A stretch of DNA of 27,310 nt, taken from Xylaria sp. FL1777. Lineage: Eukaryota > Ascomycota > Sordariomycetes > Xylariales > Xylariaceae. The notes beneath the pieces were generated by a model. The model was not told the DNA's origin and did not search any database. It saw nothing but the letters and a program-made list of their open reading frames with translations. A program made the translations under genes and the position numbers. Of this stretch, positions 1 to 11,747 are shown piece by piece. How positions within the stretch are numbered: position 1 is the stretch's first letter; each line of letters opens with the position of its first letter. The stretch covers positions 1 to 27,310 of the forward strand of contig MU400886.1 of assembly GCA_022578965.1 (NCBI GenBank), given 5' to 3'.

Positions 1-240
1 AAAACTAAGCATTAAAAAAATACAAAAAAAATATAATTATATATAAAATATAATAATTAATTAATTAAGTATAACTTTAAACAAATTTAAAGTTATTACA
101 TAAATAAATTATGGTTTATTATTTTTTAAATAAAAACATAAGCAAAAAAATCAACATAATTACTTTAAACCAAAATTCCGAGTTTATGTTAAAAAAGGTA
201 AAAAAAGTTATAATTAGTAAAGGGATAATGTAGCTAGGGA
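1..240. other. Edge of an AT-rich, RIP-like tract
   Basis: This stretch is almost entirely A and T, with homopolymer runs and no open frame of interest. It resembles the isochore at the other end of the window and is probably the end of a RIP-degraded repeat. Composition changes to normal around position 220-250. Confidence 0.7.
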
Positions 241-1036
241 AATATAAACGCAAGGACCATTCTGGTCTGAAGCACCTGAGATAAGAACATGGTCAACTAG
301 TAGGTCAACTATTAAGCCAATGAAAGAGTCAAACCACATCTCAACAACAGTTAAAAGCCGTCACAACGGTTCTGGTCCTTAGCGGTAGGTACCCCTGCAG
401 GTCGGGTGTTGGTTGGCTTTTGCAGTAAACTTAAAAAGCCCACTTCTAAGATAACATTAATGACCGGGGATCTCAGCAGCGTGATGATATCTTCTGGACC
501 AATTTCCTAAAACAGCATGGAAATTTGCATAATGCTAGTGTTTCAGCTGCTTTTTGGTAATTACATAGTACAACTTGCAGATGATCGTCATGACACATTG
601 CCTGTAACAGCCACAATAATCGCCGACTAACTATCGTGGAAACCACATTTTCTACGCATGAGACTATCGACTGCTTCTTTAAACATTGCGATAACATAAG
701 TTATTGATTATACCCCCTAAGAACCAACGCCGCAATATGGAATTTTGGCATGGTGGAGACGTATGGCTCTCTTTCATATGTGTGATTCACTTAACTCGGC
801 AGCCAAGAACTCAACCTCTACAGCTGAACTTCACGATCAATACTTATTATAATGTGATGGTGGGCCACAGAAACGCGCTTAACGGGTCAACGATTGAACT
901 AGAAATGACAAACACGAGTTTTGCTATTATCCAGCCTGATGGGCGCAGGATCCCTGAGTCTCCGCTGAAAGAATTGAGTCTTGTTCATCTGAATCTAAAG
1001 ATGTGGTAAAACTAACCATTTCACTGGTGACTCTTC
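241..1036. other. Intergenic stretch with no supported gene; possible decayed coding remnant
   Basis: Moderate GC content. A short open frame on + with an ATG at 737 runs to 1009 (90 residues), but it has no recognisable motif, no signal peptide and no usual family pattern. Positions 480-700 give fragments in two frames interrupted by stops, which could be a decayed gene. I could not identify a family. An 8-bp inverted match (aaggacca at 254-261, tggtcctt at 373-380) is too short to call an element. Confidence 0.4.
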
Positions 1037-1043
1037 TATAAAT
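1037..1043 (+). promoter_or_regulatory. Probable TATA box of the DUF6923 gene
   Basis: TATAAAT lies 84 bp upstream of the ATG at 1127. This is a usual distance for a fungal core promoter with a 5' leader of about 50-60 nt. It is the only good TATA match close to this start. Confidence 0.55.
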
Positions 1044-1126
1044 GGCCCGTACCCTTCGCACCATCTCACAATATCTCAGTCCAAGACCACACTATACCGC
1101 CACCTTCGTTTTGACATCGCGTAACC

Positions 1127-2294
1127 ATGGTCCCAATCTCAAAGTTGTCTGTTCTGCTTGCGCTGAGCTCAGTAGAAGTGCTTGCGAACCCTACTGCTGC
1201 TCTACTGGGAGGCATACTCGACATAGTCTCCTTAGATATCCCTCCACTCATTACTGAGGTGGTGACAACGACTTATCCGGCTACCACGCCCACGACATAT
1301 ACCACATCCAGTTACGACACAGGATGTCAATGCCATTATTCCACCATATTCTGGTGGAACCCGAATCCTCATCATTCTCATAACCCCTATCCTTACCCAA
1401 CAACTTCGCCTCCTGCGCCAACCACAACTGTCACCGTTACTAAAACCACCACTGTTCCGACGACAACTACAGTCACAGCTACTGCAACCGTTACCGAGCC
1501 ATGTACTCCCACGCTTAGTTGCGACAAGGTAGGCGTTTCTCCTGTCCTGATGATTCATTTCTTTTGACTCTTCATGAATCATGAGCTAATGTATCCTGTG
1601 ATAGTACGGTTACTTGATCCAGGCTGACACCCTATTCCAAGTCGACCTTTCCACGGGCGACTTTACTACGGTTAAAGAGCACGTAGGGGACGCTACTACT
1701 ATCAACGCCCTTGCATACAACACTTTAGACAACTTCCTATACGGGAGGCAGAGTGGCAATAATGAGTTGATCCGCATTTCATCGGATGGCACGAGTGAGG
1801 TTATCACCAAATTCCCGGACAACACCAATGTATTTGTTGGAGATATCGATGCCGACGGAAACTATTGGTACGGTAGTGGTGACACCTGGTTCCAGATTGA
1901 CCTAAAACCCAATTCTACGACCTATGGCACCTTAATTGCCAACGGGAAAGTCAACGAACTTGGGTTAGGTGTTGCTGATTGGGTATATTTGCCCATTGGC
2001 GGTCCGTATCTGTATTCTGCTGCTCACAACCTTACGACTGGCGGAGGTACCACTCTCGTGCGGTTCAGTCTTAACACAAAGACGTACGAGGTCATTCAAC
2101 GCTACCCCAAAATTGGCGGACACACTTGGGGAGCCATGTACGGTATAAACAACGGTACTTTGTATGCGAGCGACAACACAAACGGTCAGATTTGGGCATT
2201 CCCGATCGAAGGGGGCAACCCGTACCTAGCTTCCCAGGGGCCGATTTCAAGTCAAAATGATGGGGCTCGTTGCGCCTTGAACTTGGGCGTATAG
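1127..2294 (+). CDS. Secreted Thr-rich protein with C-terminal DUF6923 (propeller-like) domain
   Basis: Two exons, 1127-1528 and 1605-2294, joined across a 76-nt phase-0 intron (gtaggc donor, ctaat branch-like site, tgatag acceptor), giving 363 residues. Residues 1-20 form a signal peptide with a hydrophobic core and a likely cut after VLA. Residues 47-66 and 92-124 are Thr/Pro-rich, a probable O-glycosylated linker, with a Trp/His/Tyr/Pro-rich patch (70-90) between. From about residue 132 a CDKYGYLIQ segment starts a domain with recurring strand motifs (LFQVDL, LIRIS, WFQIDL, LVRFSL, IWAF). This is typical of the fungal DUF6923 family, whose function is unknown. Splicing restores the CDKYGYLIQ block exactly at the domain start. 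The start has a good context (aaccATGg). Extracellular or cell-wall location is an inference. Confidence 0.85.
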
Positions 2295-2766
2295 ATTGAT
2301 AGGTAGCTTGTGCTCCCTTGCGGGTTGGGGCTCTTGTTGAGGTACAACGTGGCTGAGGGGGCGGGCTCCAGTGTTTCGAGTTGCTGGCTACTACTCATCT
2401 TAGTTCAATTCTTAGGCCAGTGCCTGAATTATAACATAACACATGTAATCACTAACCTATTAATGTAATAGTACTTCTCTCAACCACTCTACTATCTTCC
2501 GCTTTACCTAGAGTTGTAGTAGTCCTTTCGGGGGAATTGTACAGAGTAATGAACACTAAGAGTTTATATTAAATCTAATGTATGTTCTAAAGGTATTAAA
2601 TGAGACAATAGGTTTTGAACATTAACTAGAAATTAAGTTATTTTAGTGCTGAATCCCGATAATTGATTCTCCCGATTGTCTTAAAGAGATACTAACGCTA
2701 CTAGGTACTGTTAAAGTTGTCGGGGTCGTGAGCAAGCCACAAGAAAGCACACCAAGTTAAATCGAG

Positions 2767-2783
2767 TATATATATATATATAT
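2767..2783. repeat. TA dinucleotide microsatellite
   Basis: Uninterrupted alternating T and A over 17 bases, read directly from the sequence. No function is implied. Confidence 0.95.
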
Positions 2784-3018
2784 CCCAAAGACTGAAGTCC
2801 TATGGATTATTGTTGCCGATAATGAACGTGGAGACTGAGATATTAGAACACAAATGGAATAAATCGAATAGTGCACTGCTCTTCCAATAGGTGTTCTTGC
2901 TTCATGGTCGGCACAATACGTCAAAATACCAACATAATATATGATAACCTACTAGCCACTTTCAAAGAAAAGAAAGAAGAAGAAAGACCTGAGCATAGTG
3001 CTGCTTGGCTCCAGTGTC

Positions 3019-3145
3019 TAGCGAAAGAGGCAAATGATGAAAAGCCTCGACCGCTCGTCAGACTGCGTTGTACGACATCCCGATCTTACCAACCGCCCTC
3101 GAATGATAGAACCTCGAGGCAGACTTAACACGAAACCTTTCGCTA
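3019..3145. repeat. Imperfect inverted repeat, two 32-nt arms
   Basis: Left arm 3019-3050 and right arm 3114-3145 match as inverted copies at their outer 9 bases (tagcgaaag / ctttcgcta) and inner 7 bases (gcctcga / tcgaggc), with a diverged centre of equal length. It could be a very old miniature element or a chance hairpin. No target duplication was found. Confidence 0.35.
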
Positions 3146-3483
3146 GCTAACGCCAAGGTGAATAATCAGGTTGCAGAGCCGTTTCAAAACCAAGTCACAT
3201 GGATACTATGGCTATTGATAAAAGATGGCCTCGTCTCAATGTGAGATCGAGTCAATAATAGAATTACCGTGCTACATGTATACTGTCCCTGCACTGAGCA
3301 TGGGCTATCGTGAAACCGTACCTGACTGACACTATGACCTAAATCGGCGTTGCAACACAAGCGTAGCGAAGTCCTAAATTTGCAGCGTAAGAACAGCTTA
3401 GAATACTAATATGGAGGTTGTAGACGATCCTTAGACTCGACCAGAAAATCAACCGAAAAGAAGGTCTTGTAGCTCTCGAAGAC

Positions 3484-3491
3484 ATATATTA
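3484..3491 (+). promoter_or_regulatory. TATA-like box upstream of the SLATT gene
   Basis: ATATATTA at 75-82 bp before the ATG at 3566. The surrounding DNA is AT-rich, so the match is weak on its own. Its spacing resembles that of the DUF6923 promoter. Confidence 0.3.
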
Positions 3492-3518
3492 TCAATTCTA
3501 TTATTTAACTATTGTGTA

Positions 3519-3575
3519 ATGCTTCCTGTCATTTCTCCCAAATCGGATTCCTTTCGCATATTGCTATGTCGGTAA
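3519..3575 (+). promoter_or_regulatory. Possible upstream ORF overlapping the SLATT start codon
   Basis: An ATG at 3519 opens an 18-codon frame ending at TAA 3573-3575, out of frame with the main CDS and overlapping its ATG at 3566. If transcription starts before 3519, this would reduce initiation at the main start. If it starts later, the uORF is absent. The transcription start is not visible in the sequence. Confidence 0.25.
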
Positions 3576-4369
3576 CCAATGTGCAATCATCTCTTCTTAC
3601 ACTATCTCCCAAAACACTAGATGGCGAGAATTCTCAGTCAATTAGTGCAGCAACAGGAACGGCTGCGCCCAAATCCCTAAAAACAAACCCATCGCCTGTT
3701 AGCCTATCACAAGCTCGAAAGGTCGACACGACAATGTCCTGGGGCACACCCGCCGGCCTCCCTATCCCTAGTGATAACAGCGAGAACCTCCTCATTTTCC
3801 GCAGAGCGTTAGGGATCAACATGCAACATGATGCGGACGCCGGTGGGACGCTAGAGGAGGGCCGTAAGAGCGCCATTGGGATTTACCGCACGGTAATTGA
3901 GACGCAGACGCGAATGATTATACAGCATTCGCTACTAACGGCATTTTTGTACCTCGTATACTTCGCGCAGATCATTATCGGTGCGGCGCTCACCGCGCTC
4001 GGCGCTACAGCCGTACGCTCCGCGAAAGTCATCACGATCCTTGGGGCATTCAACACGGTGCTTGCCGGGGTCCTCGCACTCATCAAAGGCTCTGGTCAGC
4101 CGCAGAAGCTGGGTAAAGACCGAATCGGATACCGTAGGCTCCAGGACTGGATAGAGGAGACCGAGGCGTTGCTTGCTGTCGGCATCATTGGACGCAATAG
4201 AAAAGAGGTCGGTCTCCTAGTCGAGAGCGCGTTCAAGCGCTACAATGCTGCGAAAGCAAGCGAGGAGAATAATGACCCGGACTTTTACGTCTATCACCCG
4301 CAAGAGCCACTCGATAGCCGACAAAACGACGATGGAGGTCATGGAAATAGCCATGAGGCGGCTAAATGA
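3566..4369 (+). CDS. Solo fungal SLATT-domain two-TM protein (conflict-system effector family)
   Basis: 267 residues in one exon. Residues 1-75 are Ser/Thr/Pro-rich and probably disordered. A block with LEEGRKSAIGIYRTVIETQ (about 96-114) leads into two membrane segments, about 123-148 and 153-174. These are followed by the helical block KDRIGYRRLQDWIEETEALL and RKEVGLLVESAFKRYNAAKASEENN. This order is diagnostic of SLATT_fungal, the SMODS- and SLOG-associating 2TM effector family. In bacteria SLATT proteins are predicted pore-forming effectors beside nucleotide-signalling sensors; fungal members have no settled role. The frame is open further upstream, but only from a TTG at 3512, so the first in-frame ATG at 3566 (purine at -3) is chosen. 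The C-terminal tail (about 245-267) is acidic and His/Asn-rich. The gene converges on the GFA-type gene. It carries no sensor domain of its own. Confidence 0.88.
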   Translation: MSVTNVQSSLLTLSPKTLDGENSQSISAATGTAAPKSLKTNPSPVSLSQARKVDTTMSWGTPAGLPIPSDNSENLLIFRRALGINMQHDADAGGTLEEGRKSAIGIYRTVIETQTRMIIQHSLLTAFLYLVYFAQIIIGAALTALGATAVRSAKVITILGAFNTVLAGVLALIKGSGQPQKLGKDRIGYRRLQDWIEETEALLAVGIIGRNRKEVGLLVESAFKRYNAAKASEENNDPDFYVYHPQEPLDSRQNDDGGHGNSHEAAK

Positions 4370-4705
4370 GAGCAACACTTAGTTAGTACGTCAGATCACC
4401 TACATGTCGGGAAATTGAAAATTTATTAGAATATTTATATCGGGTTAATAATTCCACTTTCGCTTCAGATAAGCTAGCTGACGGTTCACAGGGGCAACGC
4501 CTACCCGGCAAACCGAGGTAGAATGGCATTGTTTATTTTCTCCCGGCGACTACCACATGCTAACATAGATGTAAATTGGACTATATCTACGGAGTAGACT
4601 ACTCCCTGGATGATGACTGACCATTGAATCAAGTTGATATTTGTTGCCACCTCTCAAACCCACCTCATCTCTCACTATACTCGCTCATCCCAGACTACCC
4701 ACTAA
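4370..4705. other. Spacer between convergent SLATT and GFA-type genes
   Basis: 336 bp between two stop codons on opposite strands. It presumably holds both 3' ends. No ORF, repeat or RNA gene was seen. Confidence 0.6.
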
Positions 4706-5353
4706 TTAATTATCTTCTGCCCACCTCCGACCACGCTCATGCAAGTACTCCATCTTATCCGTGACACCGGGGATCTCATTAGCACACCAGACATGACCAC
4801 CAGTGCCATTTGCGAGCGCAACTCCAAATCCTCCCATGGGCACCTCAACCCCATCCGCGCCCTCACCGAAAAGGAATAGCGGATCGATGGAGCCTACAGC
4901 AACGTGTATTGAATCCGCCTCCGGAATAACACGGCGCCAATACAGAAAACTGCCGCATTTGGTGCAGGATCCCCGCTCGGCGGCGGGCGTCGTGTTGTAA
5001 CGGCGTAGAGAATCAGTGTCAGCGCTGGTCCACCGGAATGCCGAGCACGCGACGTGATGCGACGCCAGGAAGAATGAGCCTGTGTTCTTGCGGCATTGGG
5101 TACACTGACAGGTACAAGACTACATACAAAACTCTCAGTCAACTGTGCCAACGGGTGGATATCCCAACTAAGACACGGAATACCGTGGACTGATTTATAG
5201 CTGACAAGACGTGATGATGGGAATTGGGCCGGACTAACTTACACTCATCTCAAAGTCATGATCCTCGGGGAAATCAATCCTGTACCTCAACGACTCACAC
5301 AAACAGCCACCCGTGACGTACTTAGGCTTAAGAAATGTATTCGAGGATGCCAT
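4706..5353 (-). CDS. GFA/CENP-V-type zinc protein (glutathione-dependent formaldehyde-activating-like)
   Basis: Two exons on the minus strand: 5243-5353 (37 codons, ATG at 5351-5353) and 4706-5119. They are joined across a 123-nt phase-0 intron (gtaagt donor, tatgtag acceptor), giving 174 residues; stop TAA at 4706-4708. The spliced protein shows all seven zinc cysteines of the GFA fold: C17-x-C19 in GGCLC, C41-x-C43-x2-C46 in CQCTQCRKNTGS, and C89-x2-C92 in GSCTKCGS. The tail GSIDPLF...HVWCANEIPG is also typical. Family members bind two zinc ions; the founder speeds adduct formation between glutathione and formaldehyde, but most fungal paralogues have unknown substrates. The cysteine set is complete, so the gene looks intact. 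Splicing restores the second cysteine cluster exactly. Cytosolic location is inferred from the lack of a signal peptide. Confidence 0.88.
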
Positions 5354-5440
5354 TTCTTTCTCGTTCTATTTCATTGAGTGCTCCTCCAATTCTTTCATGG
5401 GCGTATAATACCACAACCCTGAAGCTGTCCACTTAGTCCC

Positions 5441-5447
5441 TATATAA
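5441..5447 (-). promoter_or_regulatory. Probable TATA box of the GFA-type gene
   Basis: tatataa on +, read as TTATATA on the minus strand, lies about 90 bp upstream of the ATG at 5353. The distance matches that of the DUF6923 promoter. Confidence 0.45.
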
Positions 5448-6686
5448 GCATAATCGCCCACCCCACTTCCAAGGTTCTTTAGGTCCTTTACGCCCTTCTA
5501 CTCAAGCTAGGGCGTCAATGACTGACTACAAGAGACAGGATTGAGACCGCATAACATACACTAAACATGAAAGTCACAACAATGGATCGACTATGATTAC
5601 CGATTAGGGACCTAATGACGTGTTCACGGCGGCACGGGAATTTTGGTGGCAATCGAGTTTTAACGAATGTCTTGGTCATAGATACAGTATGATGCATTGG
5701 AATACGCCACGTTTAGCTATGATAGGCAAAATATATTCTAAAATAGAAAGTCCTAGCAGGATTAAGCATGATCGCAGAGCAGATAGAAAAGGTAGAGATT
5801 GCATTACAATAAGTGGTGTGTGTAAGATAAGTTATAAATTACTTAATACAATAACCATAACAGAGATAGTTTCCTTCCAGCTCACAGGAAATTCATCACG
5901 ATGATGTCAACAGCGCAGTGTGCCCCCGGACATCCCTCGTTGCACTCGACGCTAGTAGGCCTCATTCACGAGTAGCGCTACTGGTTTTGCAGTAGTCAAA
6001 GCAACAAATCTTTCTAGCCGCACGCCATAAATTTTCAGAGGCCCTTTCTTCACCGTGTATCGAAGCCTGTGATTATGCAACACCTCTAAATACAACTCCT
6101 TTCTCTTCTCCTTCCTCTAGCGGACAGGGGCGGGACTCTAAAAGGTAGTAACAATTGCACGGAGACTTAGGAGTACGGCAGGGTGTACTAGCAGCAAATG
6201 GAATAATATGTTGAGTGGAAAATGATATATTAAGTCCCAATGTTTCTTAGATTTTAATACTAAGGGGTCTTGGGGACAAAACAATAGATGGTGCAGCTCC
6301 AAGAGGACAGTTAAACATTGTGGCGGTATGCCTATATACAGAGAAGACTAAGTTTCTGGGTTGTTTCTCTGCATTATCAAGACAGATATTAGTATTACAA
6401 GCACCTAGGTCACCAACCAGTCTGCTTGCTTCTGGGTTTAGCAAGCTTGACGTTATCATCTTTGAATGTGATGTTCCTTTTGGTTTCTTGGGCGCGGGGT
6501 CCGAAAGTGGCACTTCAAGCTGGTCAGTCAAGACATCGTATGATGAAGGTCGCAGCAGTAAGCACTTGCCCTGATAATCATTGTTTCATCTTCCAAGCTC
6601 TAATTATTCATAAACCTAGAGGTTTGTCTCTATCCGTCGCATGAGGGTTGTCTGGGTCTACCCCTCCCTCTTCCCGCCCGGCCGCC
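5448..6686. other. Intergenic region without a supported gene
   Basis: Short frames occur on both strands (for example 5620-5904 +, 6247-6580 -, 6320-6574 +), but they start at non-ATG codons or show no known motif. The stretch 6250-6580 has higher GC content and is open on both strands, which may mark a decayed mobile element or a gene remnant. I did not recognise its family. Confidence 0.45.
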
Positions 6687-7415
6687 CTACCGCCCCGGTA
6701 GACCAGGGACGCCAACGTATCTCTCTTCCCGCTCAGTCAAGAACATGACCTGGACCCAGAATTCCTTCAAATCGGCATCCCACCACGTCCAGTAGCGATC
6801 GCCCGTGCGATCTATCTCCCTCGCCTGCAACTTGAAACCGCACGTCTCGTAAGGCTCGGCAGCAACGAGCATATATTGATAATTCTTGTCCGGGGGGTCG
6901 TCGACGCGCTGCTCGAAAGCACTCATGAAGCGCACTTTGGGGATGATATTCTGGCCGATCTCGGGATACTGCAGCTGGAAGAGCAGGCCCTGCTGCCGTG
7001 TGACCTGGTCGCGGATCTTGGTGATCCGATAGCCCGGGCGGCCGATCTTAACCGTGTTCTTACGCACTAGGCCAGCACCGAAGCCGGCTCCCACAACACC
7101 GACGGGAAGACCGGTGTTGGGGTCGATCTGGCCCTTGCCCTCCTTCTGCTCGCGGGCAGCGCGACGTGCCAGGTTCGTCTGGTGTTTCTTGCCCTGCGTG
7201 TGTGCGAGGTACGAACCATCGTTCTGATGCACAGTGAGACACAGCTTGCACTCGAAGCTGCCGACATGGTTCTTGAAGAAGTACGGGTCTTTGTCGAGGT
7301 CGATGGTCTCGAGGGCGAGCTTGCGTAGTCGTTCGCGACGGTCGGCATTAGTGGCGCTGTGGGATGCGACGCCGCCGCCGCCGAACTTTGAGCCGGCGCG
7401 GTTCTGATAATCCAT
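6687..7415 (-). CDS. Splicing factor 3A subunit 2 (SF3a66 / Prp11 / Sap62 homologue)
   Basis: One exon, 242 residues, with ATG at 7413-7415. The start MDYQNRAGSKFGGGG and the following block are nearly invariant in the family. Residues 51-80 hold the U1-type C2H2 zinc finger, C56-x2-C59...H72-x5-H78, in CKLCLTVHQNDGSYLAHTQGKKH. The SF3A2 C-terminal region follows (GRPGYRITKIRDQ, FQLQYPEI, PPDKNYQYMLVAAEPYETCGFK, FWVQVMFL). The protein is a subunit of the SF3a complex of the U2 snRNP and acts in the nucleus at branch-site recognition. The long Pro-rich tail of metazoan homologues is absent, as in other fungi. The sense-strand leader just upstream is purine-rich. The frame is also open one codon upstream at GTG, which is rejected as a start. 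Confidence 0.95.
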   Translation of the reverse strand: MDYQNRAGSKFGGGGVASHSATNADRRERLRKLALETIDLDKDPYFFKNHVGSFECKLCLTVHQNDGSYLAHTQGKKHQTNLARRAAREQKEGKGQIDPNTGLPVGVVGAGFGAGLVRKNTVKIGRPGYRITKIRDQVTRQQGLLFQLQYPEIGQNIIPKVRFMSAFEQRVDDPPDKNYQYMLVAAEPYETCGFKLQAREIDRTGDRYWTWWDADLKEFWVQVMFLTEREERYVGVPGLPGR

Positions 7416-8375
7416 CACGTCTTTCCTCTTTCCTTTTCTTTTCTTCTGTTCTCTTGATGTTCTTTTTCTTGATAGAGGGTCAATACGCGAGTGATGCAGC
7501 TGTCCAAATAGGAACAGCTATCAGTAATGTGATGTTAGATTTGTGGTTTGAAGCGAGAGTGGTGAAAACAACAACAGTGAGGTGGTGCTGTGGTTATGTA
7601 TGAAGAAACAAGGATGCTAAATTGAAGAGTTATGGAAGTCCAAGTTTACAAGCTGGATAGATGAACCCTGAACGGGAAAAGCGGGGGCTTTCGATTAGAT
7701 AATAACAGTGGCTAAGTACCTACTTAAGAACCTTCAGGCTTATACCTAGGTACATAGAATTTACATCACATCCTCTGTACAATGATCTTATTCTACTTTT
7801 TATACCTATATATGAGTAGCCAAGGGAGGGTGGTATGTAATCTTTACCATTCAAAATTTCTTGATTCTATTAACTTAAGTTCAAACAGTAAGAGTAAATG
7901 TTAGTCGATATCTAGTAACATACACACAGACATTGGAACTTTGTTCAGCTTTCCGCTCAATGATCCCCAGCCACAGTTAGGGAGGCATTGGAACATATCT
8001 TATATGCATCAAGTTTCTCAAATTTTATTTCTCCTAGCACGGCCCTTAACCATGCATCTAAGCTTACCCCCATGCTTTCTTTCTCTAAAGGTCGTGCCAC
8101 ACTCGAGCATCCCATTGCCGCAAAATGTCTGGTTTGATTCGAAGATGCCAGGACGCTACAAAGACTAGGTGGGGAAAGATAGCATACCACAAAACCGATA
8201 TACCAGAAGGTTGACCATCGTCAGATGCAGTCAGATGCACATTTACCAAATAAATGCTCAGGAAACAAGCATAGCCACGAATGGGTATAATGAGAGAGTT
8301 GCCAGCACCTCTCAGACAACACCCTCCCCGCTTTATCTTAAAGCCGAACTTCGCTAAATATGTGCACACGAACAC
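7416..8375. other. Region between the COT1 3' end and the SF3A2 start
   Basis: Holds the SF3A2 promoter and leader (pyrimidine-rich on + near 7420-7475) and the 3' flank of COT1. TACCTA/TAGGTA motifs occur near 7718-7760. A minus-strand open frame at 7957-8190 overlaps a plus-strand one, and neither shows a known motif. I see no supported gene. Confidence 0.5.
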
Positions 8376-10455
<2,080 letters not shown>

Positions 10456-11254
10456 GTTGCTTGTTTTCCAGAGGTAATGGAACCAATTGCACGGGACTCG
10501 TCACACGTCTCTCAACTGCCGAGGAGGGATTGGATTAGATTCAATCTCTTCCTGTGTGTGTGTTTCTCTCTTCTCTCGCCTAGGATCGATATAACAGGCG
10601 GCGAACGAGGGGAGGGAGAGGCGATGGGTTAAGACAACGACGCAAGGGGAGTTGGCGGCGACGCGGCGCGAGGGAGCGATAACAATTCTCCCTTTTGTCT
10701 GGAGGCCTGATTATCGGTCGTGGAATGCCTGGTTTCTGTTGGTTGTGTGCCCCTCACTAACTCGATGAGGTCTGGGTTTCCACTGTCTTGACTCCGAGCC
10801 TGAGGTACACGAATGTCAATAAAGCACGTGGCGACAGTAAATAGTTTACAATGCACCAGTAATGATGAGCATAGGAAGAGAGCGAGGGAACTAATGCTAC
10901 AGGATGCTGGAAGGACTGGCCAATCAGATATGCAATTACTTACCCACGAGTATACAAGAAACCACTCCTGTCCGACTCCCAGCAGATGCCTATCTCAGGT
11001 AGGTGCACAGTAAGTACAGGGAGGGAAAGAGAATTAAAAAGGGCTCTATCATGTAACGCACAGCCTCGACAACAGCAAACAAGTACGATGCTTCGCAATG
11101 CAACGCGGTGACGGTGAGAGCAGACGATAGTCAACACAAAAGGGGGGTTGGATGGCAGTCGACAAGACGTCCAACCGTTGTTGGCTTTTGCTCGCCGACT
11201 CAGGTTGACCCCTGAAACAAAAGGGAGGGGAGAGGCGTGTTGTGGAGGGGTCTC
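10456..11254. other. COT1 upstream region
   Basis: The leader and promoter of COT1 are presumably here. A gtgtgtgtgt tract followed by a CT-rich stretch near 10555-10578 (purine-rich in the sense direction) lies about 100 bp upstream of the start, a usual feature of fungal leaders. Short frames at 10629-11137 show no motif. No RNA gene was recognised. Confidence 0.5.
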
Positions 11255-11420
11255 CGCCTGCTACACGTACCTAGTGTGCGCTAGCGTACATCATGTACCT
11301 ACTAAGTAGGTAGTGTAACGACGCACTATAGTGTACCTACAGGCCTTGCTCTTCTACCTAGGTATGTAGGTACTGGGTAAGTAAGACTAACGCATACATG
11401 TTTCGTACCTAGGTAGCCAG
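11255..11420. repeat. Cluster of TACCTA/TAGGTA palindromes
   Basis: Perfect palindromes TACCTAGGTA occur at 11355-11364 and 11406-11415, and a 17-mer TACCTACT-A-AGTAGGTA at 11296-11312, with further half-sites between. More copies lie beyond the MITE: AGGTACCT at 11781-11788 and TAGGTACCTA at 11900-11909. They could be binding sites for a dimeric factor or a genome-wide repeat word. The sequence alone cannot decide. Confidence 0.6.
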
Positions 11421-11484
11421 CCGCAGATTTACATGTTACTGGCCGATACGACACATATGTATACTCCGTATATATAATATTATG

Positions 11485-11747
11485 TACCGTATTTACCCTA
11501 AATACACTGAATGGGAACCGTTGCCAAGATTGCTTGGCATACATGAAGAGTTAGTCATATGACGAAGATCTTGCCATATTAAGAGATCACTTGCATAAGC
11601 GAGTAGCTAATATTAGTTTTAAACCTTTAATCTAGCTATATTACGCTTAGGGTGGCTGGGATAAGCTTGGTTATTCATGGCCAGTACCCTGTTGCCAAGC
11701 GATCTTGGCAACGGTTCCCATTCAGTGTATTTAGGGTAAATACGGTA
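11485..11747. mobile_element. MITE with 55-bp terminal inverted repeats and TA target duplication
   Basis: Left arm 11485-11539 and right arm 11693-11747 are inverted copies over 55 bases with one mismatch. Both begin with TA then CCGTATTTACCC, so the element proper is 11487-11745 (259 bp) flanked by TA on each side. This fits a Tc1/mariner-type target duplication. The inner end of each arm carries its own palindrome (TGCCAAG, 4-nt spacer, CTTGGCA). There is no coding capacity, so it would need a transposase in trans. Near-identity of the arms suggests a recent insertion that has escaped RIP. It lies about 1 kb upstream of COT1 and 335 bp upstream of the DsbA-like gene. Confidence 0.88.

Larger units (their letters stand above)
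2295..3483. other. Intergenic region, no supported gene
   Basis: Contains the 3' flank of the DUF6923 gene, moderately AT-rich DNA, a TA microsatellite and an imperfect inverted repeat. An open frame at 2871-3128 starts only at GTG, has no motif and is not accepted as a gene. Confidence 0.5.

Noticed and set aside
1232..1582. Minus-strand open frame of 116 codons
   Set aside because: It is antisense to the Thr-rich linker of the DUF6923 protein. ACN-rich codons read backwards give few stops.
2871..3128. Small plus-strand gene
   Set aside because: GTG start, no motif, no promoter or splice support, and low-complexity Lys/Glu content.
3512..3565. N-terminal extension of the SLATT protein by 18 residues
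   Set aside because: It would start at TTG. The first in-frame ATG is at 3566, and SLATT proteins of this type do not need the extension.
4803..5000. Plus-strand open frame of 65 codons
   Set aside because: It lies antisense to the second exon of the GFA-type gene, whose seven cysteines and splice sites make the minus strand clearly coding.
7060..7348. Two overlapping minus-strand frames
   Set aside because: They are out-of-frame shadows of the SF3A2 gene, which is unmistakable in its own frame.
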